NCBI GenBank assembly: GCA_964623815.1
Contig: CAZUVR010000016.1
Span: 1-64,000, forward strand
Length of the DNA: 64,000 nucleotides
Source: Chroococcopsis sp964623815
GTDB lineage: Bacteria > Cyanobacteriota > Cyanobacteriia > Cyanobacteriales > Microcystaceae
Direction of reading: 5' to 3'
Part shown: in pieces, positions 8,435-16,112 of the stretch
Numbering within the stretch: position 1 is the stretch's first letter
Layout: every line of letters begins with the position of its first letter
Program-made: the position numbers and the translations under genes
The notes under the pieces: generated by a model
Database searches by the model: none
Seen by the model: the letters and a program-made list of their open reading frames with translations, nothing else
Told to the model about the DNA's origin: nothing

Positions 8435-9805
8435 ATGAATCGGTTTAAACAGAGTCAATGGATAATCGGGGGTTTGGGCTTTACCCTGGTTTTGATGGGT
8501 TGGGTGAGTTTCGCCGCCTATGAGAAGACGCGAGAGTTAACCGATAATGCCGATAATATCTATTCTACTTATGAACTCATCAACACCATCACCAGTTTTA
8601 ACGGTAATATGGTGACAGCAGAATCGGGAAGACGCGGCTATATCAATACTGGCAGCCTAAGCGAGTTGAATCGTTATCAACGGGCGATCGATCAGTTAGA
8701 GCGGGAATTAGATAAAATTAGGTCTTACTTGCACGAGCGGGATACCCTTACTAGAAAAGAAATCGAACAATTATCGAGTTTAGTTCAGCAACGGGTGGCA
8801 CTGTTGCAATATTCGATCGCTATTTACAAGCCCAATACATCGGATGATTTGGAGCAGGCGGCTATTTTGGGTAAGAGCGTGATAATCCGGGATCGGATCG
8901 TGGATATTCTCTCGGCGATCGAGACGAATGAGAAACAATCTCTAGAGTCAAAAATCGATCATTCCTATGACAATATTCGGGAAGTAACCCTATTAGTAAT
9001 TACTGGCACCTTAGCAAGTTTTAGTATTCTTCTCGGTGTTTATTTTATTCTAAATCATCAAACCAAGCAACAACAAAAAACAGAGAAAGCAAAGCAAAAA
9101 TTACTACAAGAAAAAGAGTTACTTGCTCTTAAATTACAATTATTTTCAATGATTTCTCACGAATTTCGGACACCTTTGAGTGTCATTTTTTCCTCATCTC
9201 AATTATTAGAAGAAGGATTGAGAGGAGAAGTTGATAATAAAAGTTATAAAAATATATATCGTATTCAATCTTCTGTTAAACTAATGAATCAGTTTTTAAC
9301 GGATATTCTATTATTTACTCGTGCAGAGGCTGGTAATATAAAATTTAATCCAGAATCATTAGATATAGAATCTTTTTGTTTGAATCTATTAGAAGATATG
9401 CAGTATATTAACGCATCTCATATTCCTATTAAGTTTATAAGCACTACGTCATTACCCCGTATTACAGCCGATGATAAACTATTGTATTCCATTTTAAGTA
9501 ATTTATTACTTAACGCGATTAAATATTCTCCCGATGGAGGGGAAATTACTCTCAGTTTAAGCAACGATTATACTAATACCATATTGCAAATTCAAGACGA
9601 GGGGTTAGGGATCAGCTCGGAGGATTTAGAGCGTATCTACGAGCCTTTCTATCGGGGTAAGAACGTTTCTAATATAATTGGCACTGGTTTAGGCTTACCG
9701 GTGGTGAAAAAGTGCGTAGAATTACACGGCGGGGAGATTAGGGTTAGCAGTGCGATCGATAAGGGAACTATTTTCATGGTTAAAATTCCTCTTATTCACT
9801 CATAA
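8435..9805 (+). CDS. Sensor histidine kinase with CHASE3-like sensor domain
   Basis: A 456-residue membrane kinase. Membrane helices lie at about 10-28 and 185-206. They bracket an extracytoplasmic all-helical domain with the NMVTAESGRRGYINTG wording typical of CHASE3. The cytoplasmic part has the H-box FSMISHEFRTPLSV (H242), N-box LLLNAIKYSPDG (N360), DEGLGI at 388-393 and GTGLGLPVV at 416-424. It should autophosphorylate H242 and pass the phosphate to the response regulator encoded divergently 15 bases away. There is no PAS or HAMP domain. Confidence 0.92.
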   Translation: MNRFKQSQWIIGGLGFTLVLMGWVSFAAYEKTRELTDNADNIYSTYELINTITSFNGNMVTAESGRRGYINTGSLSELNRYQRAIDQLERELDKIRSYLHERDTLTRKEIEQLSSLVQQRVALLQYSIAIYKPNTSDDLEQAAILGKSVIIRDRIVDILSAIETNEKQSLESKIDHSYDNIREVTLLVITGTLASFSILLGVYFILNHQTKQQQKTEKAKQKLLQEKELLALKLQLFSMISHEFRTPLSVIFSSSQLLEEGLRGEVDNKSYKNIYRIQSSVKLMNQFLTDILLFTRAEAGNIKFNPESLDIESFCLNLLEDMQYINASHIPIKFISTTSLPRITADDKLLYSILSNLLLNAIKYSPDGGEITLSLSNDYTNTILQIQDEGLGISSEDLERIYEPFYRGKNVSNIIGTGLGLPVVKKCVELHGGEIRVSSAIDKGTIFMVKIPLIHS

Positions 9806-9821
9806 CAGTCAGGCTATAAAA

Positions 9822-10754
9822 ATGTACGATCCTATATGTAAATTTTTAGTGGAGAATTACACAAAAGATTTCGCCCGATGGTTGCTCGGTAGAGAAGTCA
9901 GCCTCACTAGCCTCAGCCCGTCGGAATTGTCTTTAGAACCGATCCGCGCCGATGCCCTCATTTTACTACAATCGGAGGTGGAAGTTTTACACTTAGAATT
10001 TCAGACCGAGCCAGACCCGAATATGGCTTTTCGGATGCTCGATTATAGATTGAGAGTTTACCGTCGTTTTCCAAATAAAAAGATGCGACAGGTGGTGATC
10101 TATCTCAAGAAAACTCTTTCACCCCTGGTAGAGCAAAGGACGTTTGAAATAGAAAATACCCGACACGAATACGAAATTGTCAAGATGTGGGATATACCCC
10201 CACAAGAATTGATAGGTGAAAGCGGTTTATTACCGTTCGTTATATTAACCAACACTCAAAACCCGGTAGCTACTTTAGAAGAAGTGGGTCGAAGAATCGA
10301 GAGCATAGAAAACAGGACAGACAAAAGTAACATCTCGGCATCCACCGCAGTTCTCGCGGGTTTAATATTAGAGAAAGAGATAGTCAAGAGATTATTGAGA
10401 GAGGAGATTATGAAAGAATCGACAATTTATCAGGAGTGGATAGAAACCGCAACCGCCGAAGGAATGGCGAAAGGTCTAGCTAGGGGGATGGAGAGAGGTC
10501 TAGCCGAGGGCAGAGCCGAGGGCAGAGCCGAGGGCAGAGCCGAGGGCAGAGCCGAGGGCAGAGCCGAAGGCGTAAAAGAGGGAGAGGCGAAATTGATCTT
10601 AAAGCAACTCGAGCGCCGTTTCGGGGCGCTCCCTGAGTCTTTAACACTGAAAATTCAAAGCCTTTCTCTAGATAAATTGGAAGAATTGGGCGAAGCTTTA
10701 TTGGATTTCACCGATATGAACAGCCTGAGGGCTTGGTTAGAAGGGGTTGATTAA
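9822..10754 (+). CDS. Rpn/YhgA-like (PD-(D/E)XK) nuclease family protein with DUF4351-like tail
   Basis: Start chosen at ATG 9822 (MYDPICKFLVENYTKDFARW); an upstream frame overlaps the kinase gene. The first 200 residues carry the Rpn/YhgA-like pattern: SLEPIRADALILLQ and VLHLEFQTEPDP supply the acidic and glutamate-containing core, followed by MLDYRLRVYRRF. Proteins of this family are recombination-promoting DNA endonucleases, and some limit phages. A repeat-coded AEGR stretch (about residues 228-251) leads to a C-terminal helical DUF4351-like segment (LILKQLERRFGALPESL). Very many cyanobacterial genomes carry dozens of these genes. Function of this copy is inferred from the family only. Confidence 0.8.
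   Translation: MYDPICKFLVENYTKDFARWLLGREVSLTSLSPSELSLEPIRADALILLQSEVEVLHLEFQTEPDPNMAFRMLDYRLRVYRRFPNKKMRQVVIYLKKTLSPLVEQRTFEIENTRHEYEIVKMWDIPPQELIGESGLLPFVILTNTQNPVATLEEVGRRIESIENRTDKSNISASTAVLAGLILEKEIVKRLLREEIMKESTIYQEWIETATAEGMAKGLARGMERGLAEGRAEGRAEGRAEGRAEGRAEGVKEGEAKLILKQLERRFGALPESLTLKIQSLSLDKLEELGEALLDFTDMNSLRAWLEGVD
10503..10574 (+). repeat. Tandem 12-bp repeat inside the Rpn-like gene
   Basis: Five identical copies of gccgagggcaga (10503-10562) are followed by a sixth, decayed copy (10563-10574). Each unit codes AEGR, so gain or loss of a unit changes protein length but keeps the frame. Confidence 0.95.
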
Positions 10755-10757
10755 ATT

Positions 10758-12464
10758 TCAGAATTGTTTTTTGGTTTCTTTCCTTTTTCGCGGTGAAGCA
10801 CCGTGACAAGCCCGGCGTTTATAGCCATCCGGGTATACTATAGCAGCTCCTTTGTCCGCATGGGGTCGATCGTTCTCATCCAATAATAAGCGCACCGGGC
10901 GCTCGCAGATAATACAAGTCCCCCCACCGGGGAAAAAAGGGCCACACTCCCTTACTATCTCCTGTAAAACGGGCCAAAAATCGGTGTCGTGAAAAAGTCC
11001 GAGACTGGTGATACAGAAATCGAAGAAACTACACCAAGTTGTTAATCCCTCTGGTTGCACCCAACCGCGTGAGAATTCAAAACTCCAAGAACGATCGACG
11101 ATAAAACTATCGTAAAGTAAGTTAAAGACGCTCTCACTCAGTTGAGCTAAGATACCGAGGGCGAAATTTTCCACCGGCAAAAGGTCAATATCCGGATGTG
11201 TAAGGAAGGGGGGAGATTGAGAACCTGAGAGACTACCAAAGGCCCTCACTATAAAGTGTGAGGAGAGACGCGATTTATAGGGCCACTGCCACCAAGGCCG
11301 TCCGGGGCAATGCCTTTTCACCAATCTTCGGGCTATCTGGGGGTTAAGGGCGTACAAGATTTTCGGGAAGAAAGCCGAATCACCTACCTCGTAAAATTTT
11401 TCTATAGCTCGGTTGGCTTTCTCCCTATCGATCGGGCCGGGCTGAATGGCTATATTACGCCACTTATCATAATAGTGGGGTAGAGTCTCCATCTGCGCCA
11501 GGGTCAACTCGGTTACTTCTAAACCTAGTTTTTGTGCCAAAAATTTCCGTGATTCGCGGTCAGATTCCCGCAGTAGTTGACCCGGATCTATCTTCTCGGG
11601 GGGTAATATCTGATACATAACCTGTCTGACATTGGGCCAGTTGTTTTCATAACATCGAGCCGGCCACTGCTCGGGCGATAACTGGCCGTAGCGTCGGGGT
11701 AGGGTTACACCGTGATAGGCGTATACGGAAAAGCCATCTAGGTACCCAATCGCGGCCTGCGGCGGTTCGGCGTGTAGTTTTCTATTCTCATCACGGAGGA
11801 TATAGAGGGGGCGATCGCAGATCAGGCAAATTTCCTTAAACGGCAGAATCCAACCGCACTCGATGATTAAAGATTGAAACAGTTGCCACAGTTGAGGATC
11901 GTGTTCGCGCCCGAGTTCTGTCACTAGCCAGTCCATATAACAGCCACTGCAGGCCCAATATGCCGGGGTGATAATATAACCGTAATTGTACAACGAGTGC
12001 CAGGTTTGGGTGCGGAGAGTGGTTAGAATCGAAGGCTGTTCAAAAATCCTCGTCCATACTTCCGAAGTTATATGTCTATTTAATCCTGAATCCAGTTGCA
12101 CCTGCAGAATATAATCAGGCTTTTCTTTCAGTTCTTCCGGATAACGCCCGATGTGAGGATAGCCATTAATTTGTAAGCATAATTTTTGCTTGATTTGTTC
12201 TTCCCACCCCGGGCCTAAATGGATAAGGGGGGCGTAATTACCCTCGCGGATGGTTTCCTCTAGCTTCCTCATCGCTCCGTAGGGACTATCTAAGAAATGT
12301 AGGGGCGGCAGATGCAAACCTAGTAATTGGTAGACTTCCTCGATGATTGTCGTTACCCGAGTACGATCGATCCTCTGGGTCGATGTGCCTATCTCATACC
12401 ATTTTTTTATATATTGGGGTACAGCTTCTACTTGAGCTGGAGTAGGTCGGGGAAAACCTTTCAT
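10758..12464 (-). CDS. Internally duplicated protein, probably DUF6745 family
   Basis: A 568-residue protein (ATG 12464; TTG 12491 is an alternative) made of two similar halves. The first begins TPAQVEAVPQYIKKWYEIG and the second TLAQMETLPHYYDKWRNIA. Each half ends with a CxxC (CLICDRPLYILRDENRKLHA and CIICERPVRLLLDENDRPHA), followed by a tyrosine- and aspartate-containing GYLDGFSVYAYHGV or VYPDGYKRRACHGA segment. The 'LHAE...YPDG...HG' pattern is what I recall for DUF6745, whose function is unknown. The CxxC pairs may bind zinc. The gene is divergent from the ferredoxin gene across 150 bases. It ends three bases from the end of the Rpn-like gene. Confidence 0.7.
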   Translation of the reverse strand: MKGFPRPTPAQVEAVPQYIKKWYEIGTSTQRIDRTRVTTIIEEVYQLLGLHLPPLHFLDSPYGAMRKLEETIREGNYAPLIHLGPGWEEQIKQKLCLQINGYPHIGRYPEELKEKPDYILQVQLDSGLNRHITSEVWTRIFEQPSILTTLRTQTWHSLYNYGYIITPAYWACSGCYMDWLVTELGREHDPQLWQLFQSLIIECGWILPFKEICLICDRPLYILRDENRKLHAEPPQAAIGYLDGFSVYAYHGVTLPRRYGQLSPEQWPARCYENNWPNVRQVMYQILPPEKIDPGQLLRESDRESRKFLAQKLGLEVTELTLAQMETLPHYYDKWRNIAIQPGPIDREKANRAIEKFYEVGDSAFFPKILYALNPQIARRLVKRHCPGRPWWQWPYKSRLSSHFIVRAFGSLSGSQSPPFLTHPDIDLLPVENFALGILAQLSESVFNLLYDSFIVDRSWSFEFSRGWVQPEGLTTWCSFFDFCITSLGLFHDTDFWPVLQEIVRECGPFFPGGGTCIICERPVRLLLDENDRPHADKGAAIVYPDGYKRRACHGASPRKRKETKKQF

Positions 12465-12617
12465 GGGTGACGCGGGGTTTAACGCTACCAATTTTAAATT
12501 ATCGTCACGATGGGAAAAGTCTGGAGACTCAGACTCTGGAAAAGACAGGCGGGTGATACAATGGATGAAAAATTTAATATTTTTTAATCTTAGATTTACA
12601 AAACTTAAGGTAGTCCG

Positions 12618-12914
12618 ATGGGTAACATCAACTTTGTCAAAGAGAATAAGCTAGTTATAGCAGCAGACGGGGCGAATCTGCGAGAGAAAGCGATTCAAAA
12701 CAATATCGACATCTATACTTTTAAGGGTAAGTTGATGAATTGCGGCGGCTATGGTCAATGTGGCACCTGTATCGTAGAGATTACCGAAGGGATAGAAAAT
12801 CTGTCGCCGAGAACCGATTTTGAAAGCCGTTGCCTTAAGAAAAAGCCTGATAGTTATCGTTTAGCCTGTCAAACTCTAGTTAATGGTAGCGTCAGCGTCA
12901 AGACAAAACCTTAA
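12618..12914 (+). CDS. Plant-type [2Fe-2S] ferredoxin
   Basis: A 98-residue ferredoxin. The cluster-binding cysteines are visible in NCGGYGQCGTCIVEI and, near the C-terminus, in YRLACQTLV; a further cysteine occurs in SRCLKKKP. It differs from the abundant photosynthetic PetF in the spacing and glycine-rich loop around the first cysteines and in its basic C-terminal half, so it is likely one of the minor ferredoxins conserved in cyanobacteria. An AAGGTAG ribosome-site-like stretch precedes the ATG. psbM follows 65 bases later on the same strand. Confidence 0.88.
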   Translation: MGNINFVKENKLVIAADGANLREKAIQNNIDIYTFKGKLMNCGGYGQCGTCIVEITEGIENLSPRTDFESRCLKKKPDSYRLACQTLVNGSVSVKTKP

Positions 12915-12979
12915 CAGATCGATCGGTACTGATGATATTCTAAGAGATGATAATTTTCAGCTATAGAGGCATCTAGTCC

Positions 12980-13087
12980 ATGCAAGTCAATAATCTTGGG
13001 TTTATCGCTAGTATCCTTTTCGTTTTAGTACCTACGGTTTTTCTCCTGATCCTTTATATCCAAACCAGACAAGAAACCGAAGGCTAA
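12980..13087 (+). CDS. psbM: Photosystem II reaction centre protein M
   Basis: A 35-residue reading frame starting at ATG 12980 begins MQVNNLGFIASILFVLVPT and ends YIQTRQETEG. This is the highly conserved PsbM sequence: one membrane helix at the dimer interface of photosystem II in the thylakoid membrane. It lies behind the ferredoxin gene and is followed by a strong hairpin at 13108-13139. Confidence 0.96.
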   Translation: MQVNNLGFIASILFVLVPTVFLLILYIQTRQETEG

Positions 13088-13107
13088 AATTTACAGATAA
13101 TTCTCAA

Positions 13108-13139
13108 AAACCACGATTTATATATATAAGTCGTGGTTT
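13108..13139 (+). terminator. Hairpin downstream of psbM
   Basis: A 9-bp perfect stem (aaaccacga with tcgtggttt) with a 14-base AT loop lies 20 bases after the psbM stop. There is no long T tract, so it may work as a terminator or as a 3' stabiliser of the short psbM message. Confidence 0.55.
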
Positions 13140-13221
13140 ACGATTTTCTAAGCATTCTGGCCGCCGTAAGGTAGCTCTAGAAGTTACACTAAATCCTGTT
13201 GTCAAAAAGTACTTATGAAGA

Positions 13222-13289
13222 CCGGGAATTGGGAGTCGGGAGTCGGGAATCGGGGATATTTATTTCGACTCCCGACTGCCTACTCCCCG
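13222..13289. repeat. Short heptamer repeats (GGGAGTC / GACTCCC)
   Basis: Tandem gggagtc heptamers are followed by their inverted form gactccc about 40 bases later, so the block can fold back on itself. The same heptamer recurs at 23488-23506, 24271-24360, around 42300 and around 53240-53320, always between genes. Apart from this block and the nifN-like fragment, the gene-free stretch 13140-13435 holds nothing I can identify. Confidence 0.8.
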
Positions 13290-13345
13290 TTTGTAAAAGG
13301 TTACTATCGTTTGCGGATTTAGTATTACAATCGCCTGTTTCACTG

Positions 13346-13413
13346 CTCCCGACTTTCACCAGGCGGCAGGGGATGGCTTCCAAAAAGCAAAGAGCGCGAT
13401 CGTATCTACCGAT
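13346..13413 (+). pseudogene. nifN-like gene fragment
   Basis: This stretch aligns without gaps to 19565-19632 inside nifN; by eye 53 of 68 bases match. The match includes an exact run of 18 bases (gagcgcgatcgtatctac), and both are read in the same frame. The fragment would read APDFHQAAGDGFQKAKSAI against STPDFRGAAQDGFSAATSAI in NifN. No start codon or ribosome site is seen and the similarity fades outside the block, so it looks like a relic of a partial duplication or of another NifN-family gene. Confidence 0.55.
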
Positions 13414-13435
13414 ATTGTTGAGGTGATTTTAAAGT

Positions 13436-13957
13436 TTATTGTTCAATTCGTCGTCCTTCATAAACCGTTGGAATCGCTAGAGTCATTAACATGACCAAGT
13501 TGGCTACCCAAAACAGTACAACAAAAATAAAACCGACTTCCAGCCAACCTGATATGGATAGGCCAGTGAAACCATCCCATAATTGCCATAATCGGAAAGC
13601 CGTGTAGCTAAAACCCAGAGGCACTACCACACTGGAAACTAGCAACTCAGAAAACACCCGTTCGGAAAGTAACTGTACCGCTACCACCAGTAAATAACTT
13701 TTCCAGAAATAGGACGATGAGGGTTCTGCACTCGTTAGCGCCCATAAGGCCAAAGGTAATAAAATCCCGAAGATTAAAGCTAATTTGACCCACCACTTCA
13801 GAAACGCCCCCTGCTGTTCGTTAAATCCTATTTCTGCCGAAAAGGGAAGAAACCCAGCTTTAACACCGAGACCGTAGACAACAGCCAGGCCAGTTATAAT
13901 TAAAAGCGAAAAAGTAATTATTAATCCATTATTAATTGTCAAAATTTCCTGTGACAT
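13436..13957 (-). CDS. Polytopic membrane protein, unknown function
   Basis: The 173-residue protein has about four membrane segments: near residues 10-33 (LIITFSLLIITGLAVVYGLGV), 53-72, 85-115 and 140-162. It is presumably in the cytoplasmic or thylakoid membrane. It has no charged motif that suggests a transporter or enzyme family. The gene stands alone on the minus strand between the repeat block and the accessory island. Confidence 0.7.
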   Translation of the reverse strand: MSQEILTINNGLIITFSLLIITGLAVVYGLGVKAGFLPFSAEIGFNEQQGAFLKWWVKLALIFGILLPLALWALTSAEPSSSYFWKSYLLVVAVQLLSERVFSELLVSSVVVPLGFSYTAFRLWQLWDGFTGLSISGWLEVGFIFVVLFWVANLVMLMTLAIPTVYEGRRIEQ

Positions 13958-14068
13958 TTCCCATTTTTCTGAGTAAGTGATAATAGTTATAGACCTAGTG
14001 GTTAGACTGAGCGACCAATAGGTTCGATAGCGGGCAAGACCAATGAACTTTTTCTGAGAATTATATTA

Positions 14069-14392
14069 TTAGTTGTTTCCAATACTCAAATCGGCATCTT
14101 TCAGGTTGGCATGGCTCAAATTCGCAGCCTCTAAGCAAGCATGACAAATTCTGAAACCACGTAAATCAGCGCCGCTCAGATTCGCACCAGTCAAGTCGGT
14201 AGAAGCTAGATTCGCCTCGTTGAAATTAACCCCACTCAAGTCGGCACCAAGTAAATCGGCGGTATCTAAATCAACACCGCTCAGATTCGCACCGGTTAAA
14301 TTCGCACCATTGAGGTTAACTACCCCGAACCAAACGTCGGAAAAGTCCCTCTCTCCGTCCGCGTAGCGTCTGAGCAATTCCTCCGCATCCAT
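14069..14392 (-). CDS. Pentapeptide-repeat protein (short paralogue)
   Basis: Start set at ATG 14392 (MDAEELLRRYADGERDF) because an AGGTG ribosome site precedes it and because the paralogue at 16113-16661 starts the same way. After this leader the 107-residue protein is made of A(N/D)LXX pentapeptides, which fold as a right-handed quadrilateral beta-helix. It matches the longer paralogue through CLEAANLSHANLKDADL and then stops with SIGNN, so about 75 C-terminal residues of the longer form are absent. Function of such proteins in cyanobacteria is generally unknown. Confidence 0.85.
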   Translation of the reverse strand: MDAEELLRRYADGERDFSDVWFGVVNLNGANLTGANLSGVDLDTADLLGADLSGVNFNEANLASTDLTGANLSGADLRGFRICHACLEAANLSHANLKDADLSIGNN

Positions 14393-14547
14393 CGAACACC
14401 TGTATAATTCATCCATGATGGTGTAGTGGCTTTTTTTAATCTTCTGGCTGTTTTTAAAATAGCCTATTTTTAGGGGTGAGCGATAATAATTGTAAAGGCG
14501 GTGGTAAACCAGGGGAAATTTATATCTAATCAGGAGGTCAATAAGGT

Positions 14548-15030
14548 ATGACGGCGGAGATACAACTAGCTAATCGATCGCTCTACGACCAAGATTTCAA
14601 TCTCTGGCTATCGGCTACGGCCCAAAAGTTAAGAGAGAAACGCTTTGATGAGATTGATTTAGACAATTTAATCGAGGAAATAGAATCGATGGGGAGAAGT
14701 GATAGAAAAGCTATCAAAAGTTTTTTAAGAATACTTTTAGAGCATCTGCTTAAAATTACCTATTGGGAATCGGAAAGGGGGTATAACCTTAATCATTGGC
14801 TAGATGAAATATTTAATTTTCGATACGAAATTGCCGATAGTTTAGAAGATAGCCCCTCTTTAAAAAATTATCTTATAGAGGTTTTCGAGCCTACCTATCA
14901 ACAGGCAACCAAAAAAGTAGAGGCGCGGTTAAAATTCAAAGTTCCTAAAGAGTCTCCTTTTACTTTAGAGCAGGTTTTAGACCCTGATTGGTTCCCGATA
15001 GATATAGAAGAAGACGATATAAATGCCTAA
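14548..15030 (+). CDS. DUF29 family protein
   Basis: A 160-residue protein beginning with the DUF29 pattern: LYDQDFNLWLSATAQKLREK, then the acidic DEIDLDNLIEEIESMGRSD, and HLLKITYW in the centre. A good AGGAGG ribosome site lies upstream. DUF29 proteins are numerous in cyanobacteria, often near transposons and toxin-antitoxin genes, but no activity is established. This copy sits in the accessory island and is probably mobile cargo, which is inference from context. Confidence 0.9.
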   Translation: MTAEIQLANRSLYDQDFNLWLSATAQKLREKRFDEIDLDNLIEEIESMGRSDRKAIKSFLRILLEHLLKITYWESERGYNLNHWLDEIFNFRYEIADSLEDSPSLKNYLIEVFEPTYQQATKKVEARLKFKVPKESPFTLEQVLDPDWFPIDIEEDDINA

Positions 15031-15035
15031 CCCAT

Positions 15036-15338
15036 TTATAAATGTTCTCTAACTCCCATCGTCTCCTTATCCGAAACTGTTAATACTAATTGGTGAGGAT
15101 AGATGATTTCTACCCCTATTGTTTCCATAAAAGCCCCTACCTCGTCTTTTAACGCTGGCGCAAAGGCTCCATTTTCATCATATTTAACCCAATTTCCAAA
15201 TAATTCCACTAGATAGGCTTCACCCTCTTTCAAGACTTCCACAATAGCCCCGATCGTTCCGGCGGCAGCCGTTCCCCCATCGCTTAAAGATATTTCTTGT
15301 GTTAACCTGACCCCATCAAACAATTGAAATTGACTCAT
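15036..15338 (-). CDS. DUF4926 domain protein
   Basis: A 100-residue protein with the DUF4926 layout: FQLFDGVRLTQEISL, then GTIGAIVEVLKEGEAYLVELF. The fold resembles small beta-barrels. It overlaps the upstream DUF6883-like gene by four bases (start inside the neighbour's stop), so the two are translationally coupled. Paired small genes of this kind are often toxin-antitoxin or toxin-immunity units; that role is inferred, not shown. Confidence 0.82.
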   Translation of the reverse strand: MSQFQLFDGVRLTQEISLSDGGTAAAGTIGAIVEVLKEGEAYLVELFGNWVKYDENGAFAPALKDEVGAFMETIGVEIIYPHQLVLTVSDKETMGVREHL

Positions 15339-15679
15339 TTTAATTCCTCCTTGCTCGCCGGTATTGCAGTGACAAATCTGGCAACTTCTTCAGTTAAAAG
15401 AACGATCCAAACGGTACGAATCCAATGAGATACTCCGCAGGGGCCTGTTATCTCAATATAAGCTCTATAGCGAGTTCCATACTGGCTAATATCTTGAAGT
15501 TGTAATATTTCTGAGGATACCTTAGCTAATATAGCAGTGCGAATAGCTTCTGGCTCCTCAAACCCCATTACCTCACGCCAAAATTTACGCTTATCGCCAC
15601 CGATACCCGGTTCGCTAGAGCGATTGAGTAGATAAATAGCTTTTGCCAGAGGGAATTTAAACCCGGTGATTAGCGTCAT
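15335..15679 (-). CDS. DUF6883-like protein, partner of the DUF4926 gene
   Basis: The 114-residue product has FPLAKAIYLLNRSSEPGIGGDKRKFWREVMGF and a C-terminal HWIRTVWIVLLTEEVARFVTAIP, the pattern I recall for DUF6883. It has histidine, arginine and aspartate positions that could form a small nuclease-like site, but none is proven. It is the first gene of a two-gene unit with the DUF4926 gene, overlapping by four bases. Confidence 0.7.
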   Translation of the reverse strand: MTLITGFKFPLAKAIYLLNRSSEPGIGGDKRKFWREVMGFEEPEAIRTAILAKVSSEILQLQDISQYGTRYRAYIEITGPCGVSHWIRTVWIVLLTEEVARFVTAIPASKEELK

Positions 15680-15839
15680 TAGCCCCTATTACTCGTCTTA
15701 TGATAGCAGTTCCTCTGTTCTTCTTATATAACTGATGATAGCGAAATCACTCTCCCAAAAATTATTCGTCTACCCGGTGATTCAGTTCTTTGACTAAAAT
15801 AGACACAATTGGTATGGCCGAGGCTTTAAGGAAAAAACC

Positions 15840-16055
15840 ATGTTAGACGAAACCATTCTCGAACAACGTTTGATGACCCTTGAAACATCAGTGGCCGCTC
15901 TCCAAGATAAATTAGAAACTCGGTCTAATTCGGACAACTGGTTAGAGAAATTGATCGGATCAATTTCCGATGAGCAGGCTTTTTCAGAAGCTTTAGAGTA
16001 CGGCCGTATTTTTCGGCAGGCTGACAGGCTCATTGATGGGGCAGCATCGGTTTAA
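15840..16055 (+). CDS. Antitoxin-like small protein, apparently without a toxin
   Basis: A 71-residue protein with an N-terminal coiled-coil stretch (LEQRLMTLETSVAALQDKL) and a conserved NWLEKLIGSISDEQAFSEALEYGR segment. In cyanobacteria proteins of this type usually precede a PIN-domain (VapC-type) toxin gene. Here the following DNA holds no toxin frame: the next gene, a pentapeptide-repeat gene, is on the opposite strand. The antitoxin role is inferred from my memory of the family. Confidence 0.6.
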   Translation: MLDETILEQRLMTLETSVAALQDKLETRSNSDNWLEKLIGSISDEQAFSEALEYGRIFRQADRLIDGAASV

Positions 16056-16112
16056 TGATTTTGCGTTATCAATTATTAGTTTTCATAATTGTTTAACGTT
16101 AACAAGATTTTA

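Noticed and set aside
13199..13426. 75-residue plus-strand frame
   Set aside because: It is made of heptamer repeat DNA and the nifN-like fragment read in the wrong frame.
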